Virus record (IMG/VR): IMGVR_UViG_3300033141_003329
Span: 1 to 38,078 of that record
DNA from: a virus
Strand: one strand, 5' to 3'
Length of the DNA: 38,078 bases
A program made the translations under genes and the position numbers. Shown here piece by piece: positions 1 to 5,877 of the stretch (position 1 is the stretch's first letter; each line of letters begins with the position of its first letter). The notes below the pieces were generated by a model. The model saw nothing but the letters and a program-made list of their open reading frames with translations. It made no database searches and was not told the DNA's origin.

Positions 1-123
1 TGAGGTGACGTGGTGGATTCCGGGCGAGGGGTTTCGGCTGCCTTGGGAGCCGTGATGAGGGCGGGGGTTTGTCGGGTTGGGGCGCAGCGGGGCTCCTGGC
101 GGGGGTTGTGGGGCGGACGGTGG
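1..123. repeat. left copy of imperfect terminal direct repeat
   Basis: This stretch is nearly identical to 37953-38078. The copies differ by a small replacement at 19-25 (3 nt net shorter here) and by two substitutions near 61 and 72. The repeat carries the 3' end of a small gene and the first codons of the next reading frame. It indicates a circular molecule or terminal redundancy. Confidence 0.9.
2..55 (+). CDS. partial: 3' end of the RHH-like gene of the right end
   Basis: Reading in frame from base 2 gives the same C-terminus (ending EGFRLPWEP, stop TGA 53-55) as the complete 100-aa gene at 37708-38010. It has IPG where the other copy has MRTG, so the difference is in frame. It is the same gene cut by the choice of window ends, or a second allele of it; it is not an independent gene. 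Confidence 0.75.
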   Translation, partial: EVTWWIPGEGFRLPWEP

Positions 124-246
124 GCGGGGGTACGGGTGGGCCGATGGGTTGGCCTAGGGGGGACGGTAGGGGTAGATGGCGGGGGGACGAGGGTTGTGGG
201 CAGGGGCAGCAGGGGTGGCTGGATGGAGGTGGGTGATGGGGCGTGA
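55..246 (+). CDS. possible small Gly/Arg-rich ORF
   Basis: An open frame of 63 codons starts at ATG 55, whose A is shared with the upstream TGA stop (TGATG), and ends inside the next gene. The translation is almost only G, R, V and W, as expected of any open frame in very G-rich DNA. The two terminal-repeat copies differ in this frame by non-synonymous changes (A to S, C to W), which argues against strong constraint. The stop-start overlap is its only support. Confidence 0.2.
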   Translation: MRAGVCRVGAQRGSWRGLWGGRWAGVRVGRWVGLGGTVGVDGGGTRVVGRGSRGGWMEVGDGA

Positions 247-1177
247 GGGCGGGGGTTTTGGGGAGGCGGGGCAGCGGCAGATCATTCACTCGGATGCGCG
301 GGAGGAGATTGGGCGGGTGCTGCAGACGGTGGGGTGGATGATGGCGTTTGGGTGCGCGATCGTGGGCCTGCTGTTCGTGGACGCGCTGGTGTGGGGGCCG
401 CTGCTGGGGGTGGCGCTGGGGGCGGTGGGGTTGGTGTGGGTGTTCTATCGCAAGGTGCTGCCGTGGGCATATTGGCAGGGGGTGCGAGGGGCGCATTGGA
501 CGACGCTGGGGGCGCTGCTAGTGGCGCTGGTGGCGTGGGGGATGGCGGGGTACGAGGTGCTGTCCCAGGCCTGGCCGCCGTGGCGGTTGGGGTGGCCGCT
601 GTGGGCGCTGGTGAGCTGGGAGGCGCTGTCGCTGGTGATAAAGGGGGCGCTGGTTTGGGGGGTGTGGGGGATGTGGTGCGAGTTGGTGGACCCGAACGGG
701 CCGACGGCGCCCAGGGAGGCGGTGGCGAGGGACAAGGTGATTCTGCCGTGGGACAAGGAGACGCGGGGCGGGCAGGTGGTGGAGCCGGCGGAGAGGGGCG
801 GGGAGCGGGTGGTGTACTTGCCGACGATTCTGGTGGAGCGGACGGGGAACGGGCGGAAGCGGAGCCAGGACCGGGCATTGCTGCGGGCGCCGGCGGCGAG
901 GCCGGAGGGATTGTACCAGTTTTGCGCGGCGCTGGCCAGCGAACGGGCGTTTCCGAGTTGGGAGGGGGGGATGAGCGGGCCGGGGGCACAGCAGTATGGG
1001 TACAGCGAGGCCGAGTTTGAGGATTGGCGCGAGGAGGCGGTGCGGGCGTGGCTGTTGGCGGCGCGGCCGGGGCGGAATCAGGGATACGAGTTGACGGAGC
1101 GGGGGGCGTTTCAGTTTGGGCGGATTGGGGAGCGCGGGCTGCGGGAGGCGGCGTTTGTGTTGGGATCGGGGGCGTGA
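236..1177 (+). CDS. membrane protein of unknown function with C-terminal soluble domain (313 aa)
   Basis: The start ATG 236 is chosen because GGAGGT lies at 225-230, five bases upstream; an upstream in-frame start at 176 lacks such a site. Three or four hydrophobic segments fill the first ~150 residues (for example around MMAFGCAIVGLLFV, LGALLVALVAWGMAG and ALVSWEALSLVIKGALVWG), followed by about 150 charged soluble residues. The last ~60 residues (GYSEAEFEDWREEAVRAWLL, then YELTERGAFQFGRIG) look like a small helical, possibly winged-helix, domain. I do not recognise the family. It lies ahead of the methyltransferase and terminase genes on the same strand, so it may be a morphogenesis or host-takeover membrane protein, but that is only inference from position. 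Confidence 0.7.
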   Translation: MGREGGGFGEAGQRQIIHSDAREEIGRVLQTVGWMMAFGCAIVGLLFVDALVWGPLLGVALGAVGLVWVFYRKVLPWAYWQGVRGAHWTTLGALLVALVAWGMAGYEVLSQAWPPWRLGWPLWALVSWEALSLVIKGALVWGVWGMWCELVDPNGPTAPREAVARDKVILPWDKETRGGQVVEPAERGGERVVYLPTILVERTGNGRKRSQDRALLRAPAARPEGLYQFCAALASERAFPSWEGGMSGPGAQQYGYSEAEFEDWREEAVRAWLLAARPGRNQGYELTERGAFQFGRIGERGLREAAFVLGSGA

Positions 1178-1192
1178 CCCCCCACTCCCCTG

Positions 1193-1250
1193 CCGTCCGT
1201 CCCGCGTCTGTGGGGGGTGTGTGGGGGACGGACGGACGACGGACGGACGG
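1193..1250 (+). promoter_or_regulatory. GACG-repeat hairpin with two alternative pairings
   Basis: CCGTCCGTCCC at 1193-1203 is the exact reverse complement of GGGACGGACGG at 1225-1235, and nearly the same arm recurs at 1241-1250. The left arm can therefore pair with either right arm. It lies in the 109-base gap between the membrane gene and the 74-aa gene and has no T-run, so it is more likely an attenuator or mRNA-processing structure than a simple terminator. Confidence 0.5.
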
Positions 1251-1286
1251 TATTCGGGGGAGTGCGGGATAGAGGAGGCGGGGAAA

Positions 1287-1511
1287 ATGGCTTTGGACGT
1301 GTATTTTCGGGAGGATGTGCAGAATATTCTGTGGGCGACGCTGGCGGCGAGCGAGGGGTCGGCGGCGCTGACGGAGAGGAATGCGCTGACGGAGGCGTAC
1401 CGGCGGGGGTTTGAGGACGCGCTGCGGGCGGTGGCTTTGGGGTTTGGGTTGGGGGGGCCTTTGCCTTCCCTGCGGCTCTCCCCTGACGCTGCGCTGGGGG
1501 GAGGGGAATGA
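1287..1511 (+). CDS. small protein of unknown function (74 aa)
   Basis: ATG 1287 has AGGAGG at 1273-1278 at normal spacing. The first ~50 residues (starting MALDVYFREDVQNILWATLA and including EAYRRGFEDALRAVALGFG) look like a helical phage protein. The last ~20 residues (PLPSLRLSPDAALGGGE) are encoded by a GC-rich palindromic repeat, so the C-terminus is a repeat-derived tail. The stop overlaps the methyltransferase start (ATGA 1508-1511), indicating translational coupling. Confidence 0.65.
   Translation: MALDVYFREDVQNILWATLAASEGSAALTERNALTEAYRRGFEDALRAVALGFGLGGPLPSLRLSPDAALGGGE
1454..1506. repeat. GC-rich palindromic repeat, family B (copy 1)
   Basis: The segment has the form CCTTCCCTGCGG...CTCTCCCC...GGGGGGAGGGG. 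It resembles the dispersed palindrome with arms CCCTCCCCCAGC/GCTGGGGGAGGG. It supplies the C-terminal codons and stop of the 74-aa gene. Related copies lie at 7107-7140, 33196-33240 and 36989-37062. Confidence 0.5.
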
Positions 1512-2338
1512 TTCGGCGGCCTGCGCTGAGGTACCACGGGGGCAAGTGGCGGCTCGCGAGGTGGGTGATGTCGCATTTCCCGCCTCACGTGTGCTATGTG
1601 GAGCCGTTCGGCGGGGCGATGAGTGTGTTGCTGCGCAAGGCGCCATCGCGTCTGGAGGTGTACAATGACCTCGATGGCGAGGTGGTACTGTTTTTCCAGG
1701 TTTTGAGGGAGCGCACAGAGGAGCTGGTCGAGGCAATCACGTGGACACCATTCTCACGGGCGGAACTGGATCTGGCATACGAGATCGCAGAGGACGACCT
1801 GGAACGGGCGAGGCGGTTTTACGTGCGGGCGTGGCAGGGGCGGGGTGGGCCTCGGGCTATGTGGCGGACGGGATGGCGGTACCAAAAGACGAACGCCCGC
1901 GGCAAGCGGGCGCTGGACGATTTCAACGACACGACGCACCTGTGGGCCATCGCTCGGAGGCTCAAGGAGGTGCAGATCGAGTGTGTCGACGCGCTGCGGG
2001 TGCTGCGGGCGTTCGATGCGCCCAGTACGCTATTCTATGTCGATCCGCCGTACGTGTGGGCCTCGCGCAGCGAGCGGTGGGCGGGGCACGCATACGAGCA
2101 CGACATGGACGACAGCGCGCATCGGGCGTTGGCCGAGGCGCTGCACCAGGTGGAGGGGGCGGTGCTGTTGAGCGGTTACCCGTCGGCGCTGTACGACGAG
2201 TTGTATGGGGACTGGGACCGGGTGAGCAAGGAGGCGAAAACGGACCAGAATACGACTGCGATGGAGGTGCTGTGGATCTCGCCGGTGGCGCAGAGGGCGC
2301 GGATGCCGTTGTTGGCATTTTGTGAGGAGGTAGGGTAG
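1508..2338 (+). CDS. D12-class (Dam-like) DNA adenine-N6 methyltransferase
   Basis: The 276-aa protein has the class features in order: GGK near residue 11, the AdoMet-binding motif VEPFGGA (31-37), NDLD (53-56) and the catalytic DPPY (179-182) within FYVDPPY. Length and motif order match D12-class enzymes that methylate adenine, often in GATC. The target site cannot be read from the sequence. No restriction nuclease lies beside it, so it is an orphan phage methylase, most likely protecting the phage from host restriction or marking DNA for replication or packaging. Its start overlaps the stop of the 74-aa gene and its stop shares a base with the next GTG start, placing it in a coupled operon running toward the terminase. 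Confidence 0.93.
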   Translation: MIRRPALRYHGGKWRLARWVMSHFPPHVCYVEPFGGAMSVLLRKAPSRLEVYNDLDGEVVLFFQVLRERTEELVEAITWTPFSRAELDLAYEIAEDDLERARRFYVRAWQGRGGPRAMWRTGWRYQKTNARGKRALDDFNDTTHLWAIARRLKEVQIECVDALRVLRAFDAPSTLFYVDPPYVWASRSERWAGHAYEHDMDDSAHRALAEALHQVEGAVLLSGYPSALYDELYGDWDRVSKEAKTDQNTTAMEVLWISPVAQRARMPLLAFCEEVG

Positions 2339-2598
2339 TGGGGATTGGCAAGCAGGTGTGGCTCGAGGAAATATGGTTCGTCGATCGGCCTATGGCATAC
2401 TATGACCAGCGCTTTTCGGATTTGAGCCGGACGGCCAAGTGGTATCTGTATGGGGCGGAGCAGATCCGGGATGCGATGGCGTACTTGGTCGAAACGTCAA
2501 GGTGGCCAGTGGAGCGGGCGCGGGGGGTGTGGCCGGTGTGCCAGGCGGGAGTGTGGGCGATTTGGAGCGATGGGACAAGGGCGAGGTTGGAGTTGTGA
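2338..2598 (+). CDS. small protein of unknown function (86 aa)
   Basis: The GTG start at 2338 shares its first base with the methyltransferase stop (TAGTG), implying coupled translation. The protein is rich in aromatic residues (MAYYDQRFSDLSRTAKWYLY, then QAGVWAIWSDG) and has a helical middle. I do not recognise the family. It ends just before a cluster of dispersed palindromic repeats. Confidence 0.6.
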   Translation: MGIGKQVWLEEIWFVDRPMAYYDQRFSDLSRTAKWYLYGAEQIRDAMAYLVETSRWPVERARGVWPVCQAGVWAIWSDGTRARLEL

Positions 2599-2600
2599 GG

Positions 2601-2695
2601 AGAGATTCCTCGAAAGACTCGGAATGACGATCTCCTGGAGGAGAGGTTCCTTCTTTCGGGTACGCTCAGGACATGCGAAAGACTCGGAATGACGG
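2601..2695 (+). repeat. dispersed palindromic repeat, family A (two adjacent copies)
   Basis: The first copy, GATTCCTCGAAAGACTCGGAATGACG form, spans about 2603-2629. A longer variant (GTTCC...GCGAAAGACTCGGAATGACGG) follows at about 2646-2695, and a third partial GGAATGACGGG lies at 2708-2718. The ATTCC/GGAAT arms form a short stem. The cluster fills the gap between the 86-aa gene and the promoter at 2736. Confidence 0.8.
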
Positions 2696-2735
2696 GGTTG
2701 GGGGGGCGGAATGACGGGTTTTGGATAGTGTCCAC

Positions 2736-2765
2736 TTGACAGGAACATGAGGATCATGGTAGGAT
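2736..2765 (+). promoter_or_regulatory. sigma-70-type promoter, TTGACA-18-TAGGAT
   Basis: A perfect -35 TTGACA (2736-2741) is followed 18 bases later by TAGGAT (2760-2765). Transcription would start at about 2771-2773, which coincides with ATG 2773 of the downstream gene, so a leaderless transcript is possible. Confidence 0.45.
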
Positions 2766-2937
2766 GGGGATGATGGGCGAGTATGAGGGGCCTAGGTTGA
2801 TCGAGTTGATGGTTGCTGCGCTGCACAAGCAGGCGGCGCTTTTGGCGTTGTTGTCTGGTCCGGCGACGATTACGCTGCACGTGAATGCGGAGAATGTGCA
2901 GCGGCCGGTGATTGTGGAAATCCGTTGCAAGGTGTAG
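2764..2937 (+). CDS. small protein of unknown function (54-57 aa)
   Basis: The frame is open from ATG 2764 with further in-frame starts at 2770 and 2773; no clear Shine-Dalgarno decides among them. If the promoter at 2736-2765 is real, ATG 2773 would be used as a leaderless start. The product is an amphipathic helix (LIELMVAALHKQAALLALL) followed by a strand-rich tail (PATITLHVNAENVQRP) ending in RCKV. It is flanked on both sides by family-A repeats. No homology recognised. Confidence 0.5.
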   Translation: MGMMGEYEGPRLIELMVAALHKQAALLALLSGPATITLHVNAENVQRPVIVEIRCKV

Positions 2938-2946
2938 GGCGGCGGT

Positions 2947-2975
2947 AGAGATTCCTCGAGGGACTCGGAATGACG
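2947..2975 (+). repeat. dispersed palindromic repeat, family A
   Basis: A copy of the GATTCCTCGAGGGACTCGGAATGACG element starts ten bases after the stop of the preceding small gene. A second partial GGGAATGACGATCG follows at 2983-2996. It has the same orientation as all the other copies. Confidence 0.85.
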
Positions 2976-3112
2976 ATCGTCGGGGAATGACGATCGGGTG
3001 GGGCCGGGGGTAGTCGAATAGCTCGGCGTGGCCTGTGATGGGAGCGCTGTTCTCCAATTGGAGAGCGGCGCTTGTTTGTTTGTGGTGGCCTTGGGCAATA
3101 GAGGACGTGTGT

Positions 3113-3574
3113 GTGGATATTATCAAACTGGTTGCCGAGGTGGGGGGGACGTTGGGGTTGGCGGTGTTTGCGATCTGGATGCTGCGGGACCAGATGCAGC
3201 GGCGGGTTGATGACCAGAAGGCGCGGACGGCAGAAGAAAAGACGCGCATCGAGGAGGAACGGACGGCTCGCGCGGTGGAACGGGTGGAGCTGGTGCGGGT
3301 GATCGAGCGGAACTCTGAGCTGTGGGAGCGGGCGACGTCGACGATGGTAGAGATATGCGCGGTGGTGACGATCGTGAGCACGTCGGTGAGGTCGAACGAG
3401 GAGAGTGTGCAGTCGATCCGGGAGATGCTGGCGGCCAGGCCGTGCATTCTGAGAGATGGATCGGTCCTCCCTTACGATTTGAGCAGTGGCCCTGAGAGCA
3501 GGGTCCGAGAGGCCGGGACTTCCCCCCCCCCCGCGTCCTCCTCGGACTCTGCTCCTAGGGGGGCTCGGGCGTGA
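3113..3574 (+). CDS. holin-like protein: single membrane segment plus coiled coil (153 aa)
   Basis: GTG 3113 is preferred because AGAGG at 3100-3104 precedes it; the open frame extends upstream to GTG 3035 without a good ribosome site. Residues ~1-25 form one membrane segment (GGTLGLAVFAIWML), followed by a long charged coiled coil (MQRRVDDQKARTAEEKTRIE onward). This layout resembles small BhlA/UviB-type holin-like proteins, though this one is longer. Its position next to the terminase also fits other small phage membrane proteins. The last ~30 residues are encoded by a GC-rich inverted repeat and an 11-C run, and are probably not part of the fold. The function is inferred from architecture only. 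Confidence 0.55.
   Translation: MDIIKLVAEVGGTLGLAVFAIWMLRDQMQRRVDDQKARTAEEKTRIEEERTARAVERVELVRVIERNSELWERATSTMVEICAVVTIVSTSVRSNEESVQSIREMLAARPCILRDGSVLPYDLSSGPESRVREAGTSPPPASSSDSAPRGARA
3496..3554. repeat. inverted repeat with poly-C tract at gene end
   Basis: GAGCAGGGTCCGAG (3496-3509) and CTCGGACTCTGCTC (3541-3554) are inverted with one mismatch. The loop includes an uninterrupted run of 11 C (3522-3532). It encodes the tail of the coiled-coil protein. The poly-C run could slip in replication or be a sequencing weak spot. Confidence 0.6.
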
Positions 3575-3589
3575 ATGGGGACGTGGGAG

Positions 3590-3643
3590 AGATTCCTCGA
3601 GGGACTCGGAATGACGGGCTTGGGGGACTCGGGATGACGAGTG
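3590..3643 (+). repeat. dispersed palindromic repeat, family A, with extra right half
   Basis: A full GATTCCTCGAGGGACTCGGAATGACGGG copy is followed by a second right half (GGACTCGGGATGACGAG). The ATG of that right half, at 3634, is the likely start codon of the terminase small subunit. Confidence 0.85.
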
Positions 3644-4209
3644 TGGTGGCATTGCCGGGTATGGAGGCGATGGTGACGCCGGATCCGTTGGCGGAGGCGC
3701 AGCTACGGAGCGCGGAGGCGCGGCGGATATTCGAGGTGGAAGAGGGGTACGCGCCTTGGATGGAGGATTACTGGCGGCTGATCGGCGAGGGGTGGCCGTG
3801 GCGGCAGGCGGTGTACATGCTGTGGGCGGGTTTGCCGGCGGCGCGGCGACGGCCTCGGACGCAGGGCGAGCTGGCGGTGGAGATGCTGGGTCTGACGTCG
3901 GACCGGAGGATCTGCGAGTGGAAGGACAATCCGGCGATGGACGCAGAGATCGCCAAGCTGTCGGCGTCGATTCTGAGCAAGCGAAGGGCGGCGATCTATG
4001 ACGCGTTGGCGGAGAGCGCGTCGAATCCGAGCCCGAGGGCGAATTCGGACCGGCGGTTGGCGTTGGAGATGATGGGGGATTACAGTCCAAAGGTGGGGGT
4101 GACAGTGGTGCCGGGGGCTGTGGCGGAGGATTTGGACGAGTTGAGCGCTGAGGAGTTGCGGGCGCTAGAGTTGGGGCCGGGGGGAGATTCCTCGAGGGAC
4201 TCGGAATGA
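3634..4209 (+). CDS. terminase small subunit
   Basis: The product (191 aa from ATG 3634) is helical. It has a central helix-turn-helix-like region (LAVEMLGLTSDRRICEWKDN) and the later segment DALAESASNPSPRANSDRRL-ALEMMGDYSP, a pattern I know from small terminases, which bind phage DNA and recruit the large subunit. It sits directly upstream of terL. A GTG at 3571 overlapping the previous stop is an alternative start, but its first residues would be translated repeat. ATG 3634 itself lies in a family-A repeat, and the last residues (DSSRDSE) and stop are read from another repeat copy at 4193-4210, so this gene is bracketed by repeats that provide both ends. Confidence 0.75.
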   Translation: MTSVVALPGMEAMVTPDPLAEAQLRSAEARRIFEVEEGYAPWMEDYWRLIGEGWPWRQAVYMLWAGLPAARRRPRTQGELAVEMLGLTSDRRICEWKDNPAMDAEIAKLSASILSKRRAAIYDALAESASNPSPRANSDRRLALEMMGDYSPKVGVTVVPGAVAEDLDELSAEELRALELGPGGDSSRDSE

Positions 4210-4249
4210 CGGGCTCTCTGGTTGGAATGACGGGCTAGGGGCGGAATGA
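4193..4249 (+). repeat. dispersed palindromic repeat, family A, with two partial right halves
   Basis: GATTCCTCGAGGGACTCGGAATGACGGG is followed by GGTTGGAATGACGGG and GGCGGAATGAG. The first TGA ends the small terminase and the last ATG (4246) starts the large terminase. Confidence 0.8.
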
Positions 4250-5877
4250 GCGAGGAGCTGCGGGAGAGGGCGCGACGGGAGCGGGTGCGGCGAGCGCTGG
4301 CCAGGAAGGTGTACGGCGACTATGCGCGGTATGTGTGGCCGGGCTGGGTGGACGCAGCGCACCATGGCCTGTTGGCCGAGTACCTGCAGGAGGTGGAGCG
4401 GTACATTGCGTCGGGCGGCAAGGAGGGGATTGGGCGGCTGTTGATTTTTATGCCTCCCCGGCACGGCAAGAGTTTGAACGCGAGCGTGCTGTTCCCGACT
4501 TGGTTTTTGGGACGGAATCCGGACAAGCGGGTGATCATTGCCTCCTACAACGCGAGCCTGGCGATGGGGTTTTCGCGGGAGGCGCGGAACCTGATGCAGG
4601 GGATCCGGTACCGGGCGGTGTTTGGCGACAAGAGCGGTAGGGCGGACGAGATCCGAATTGCGGACGACAGCCGAAGCGTGGAGGCGTGGAATCTGCACGG
4701 GCACAAGGGGGGCGTGGTGGCGGCGGGGGTGGGCGGCGGGATTACGGGCAAGGGCGCGCACCTGTTCGTCATCGACGACCCGCATAAAGACCGGGCGGAC
4801 GTGGAGAGCAAGACGCGGCGAGACGCGGTGTGGAATTGGTGGACGTCGACGGCGTACACGCGGTTAGAAAACGGGGCGGCGGTGATCGGGATGCTGACCC
4901 GGTGGCACGGCGATGATTGGTCGGGGCGGTTGATCCAGGCGATGGTGGACGAGAGCGCGGAATTGACGGACCGGTGGAAGATCCTGTGTCTGCCGGGGAT
5001 CGCCGAGGAGTGGGCGGAGGAGATCGAGCGCGAGCGGGTGATCGAGTCGGCCAAGAGCGGGTGGTTCATGAGTGTGGACCCGCTGGGGCGCCTGCCGGGC
5101 GAGGCGCTGTGGCCGGAAAAGTACGACGCCGAGGCGCTGGCCACGATTCGGGCGAACATTGGGGGGTACGACTGGGACGCGCTGTACCAGCAGCGGCCAC
5201 GGCGGATCGAGGGGGCGCTGATCAAGGCGCATCTGATCGAGGTGGTGGACCAGCTGCCCGAGGGGCTCAAGATGGTGCGCTATTGGGATTTGGCGGTGAG
5301 CGGCAGGGCGCGGGCGGACTATATCGTCGGCGCCAAGGGGGGGCGGCAAGATGGTCGCCTGTACCTGGCCGACATCCGGCGCATTCCCGGACCGTGGGCG
5401 GACGCGCGGCCCAAGATGAAACGGGTGATGCTGGCTGACGGGGCCGAGGTCGAGCAGGGGATCGAGGTCAGCGGGCAGCAGGGGGGCTATTACCAGGAGC
5501 TGCAGCGTGACGAGGACCTGCAGGGGGTGACACTCCGGGCGGTCAATCCGCAACAGATTGGCAACAAGGAGGTCCGCGCGAACTTGTGGGCGAGCCGGAT
5601 CGAGGACGGGCTGGTGCATATGCTCAAGGCGGGGTGGAATGACGAGTTTGTGGCCGAGTGTTTGGCTTTTCCACGCGGGGCGCACGACGACCAGGTGGAC
5701 GGGGTGAGCGGGATCAACCAGATGCTGCCAGGGTCGATGCGGATGAGCGATGTACCGCAGGCGGCGAACGTGGCGAGCCGGTGGGACCCGTTCGCAGAGA
5801 TGGGGATGCCGGGCGAGCGAGACCTGGCGACCGTGAGTGGGAGACCGAGTGGGAGACCGAGTAGATGGCGAATCTGA
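4246..5877 (+). CDS. terminase large subunit (ATPase and nuclease)
   Basis: The 543-aa protein carries the packaging-motor motifs in order: Walker A-like PPRHGKS (70-76), Walker B LFVIDDPHKD (173-182), and a coupling motif MLTRWHGDD (216-224). The C-terminal RNase H-like nuclease has its first Asp in YWDLAVSG (D348) and a late Asp cluster in FPRGAHDDQVDG (481-485). Length and order are normal for TerL of the TIGR01630-like C-terminal type. It pumps DNA into the prohead through the portal and cuts it at the end of packaging. AGGGG just upstream serves as ribosome site. Its 3' end overlaps the portal start by 13 bases and contains a 12-base tandem duplication. Confidence 0.96.
   Translation: MSEELRERARRERVRRALARKVYGDYARYVWPGWVDAAHHGLLAEYLQEVERYIASGGKEGIGRLLIFMPPRHGKSLNASVLFPTWFLGRNPDKRVIIASYNASLAMGFSREARNLMQGIRYRAVFGDKSGRADEIRIADDSRSVEAWNLHGHKGGVVAAGVGGGITGKGAHLFVIDDPHKDRADVESKTRRDAVWNWWTSTAYTRLENGAAVIGMLTRWHGDDWSGRLIQAMVDESAELTDRWKILCLPGIAEEWAEEIERERVIESAKSGWFMSVDPLGRLPGEALWPEKYDAEALATIRANIGGYDWDALYQQRPRRIEGALIKAHLIEVVDQLPEGLKMVRYWDLAVSGRARADYIVGAKGGRQDGRLYLADIRRIPGPWADARPKMKRVMLADGAEVEQGIEVSGQQGGYYQELQRDEDLQGVTLRAVNPQQIGNKEVRANLWASRIEDGLVHMLKAGWNDEFVAECLAFPRGAHDDQVDGVSGINQMLPGSMRMSDVPQAANVASRWDPFAEMGMPGERDLATVSGRPSGRPSRWRI
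5835..5858 (+). repeat. 12-bp tandem duplication at the terL 3' end
   Basis: GAGTGGGAGACC occurs twice head to tail (5835-5846, 5847-5858), adding the repeated tetrapeptide SGRP near the TerL C-terminus just ahead of the portal start codon. It is a likely slippage product. Confidence 0.9.

Noticed and set aside
282-1736. Minus-strand open frame of 484 codons opposite the membrane protein and methyltransferase
   Set aside because: Its translation is Pro/Arg/Ala-rich without domains, and it lies antisense to a clear methyltransferase. It is composition-driven.
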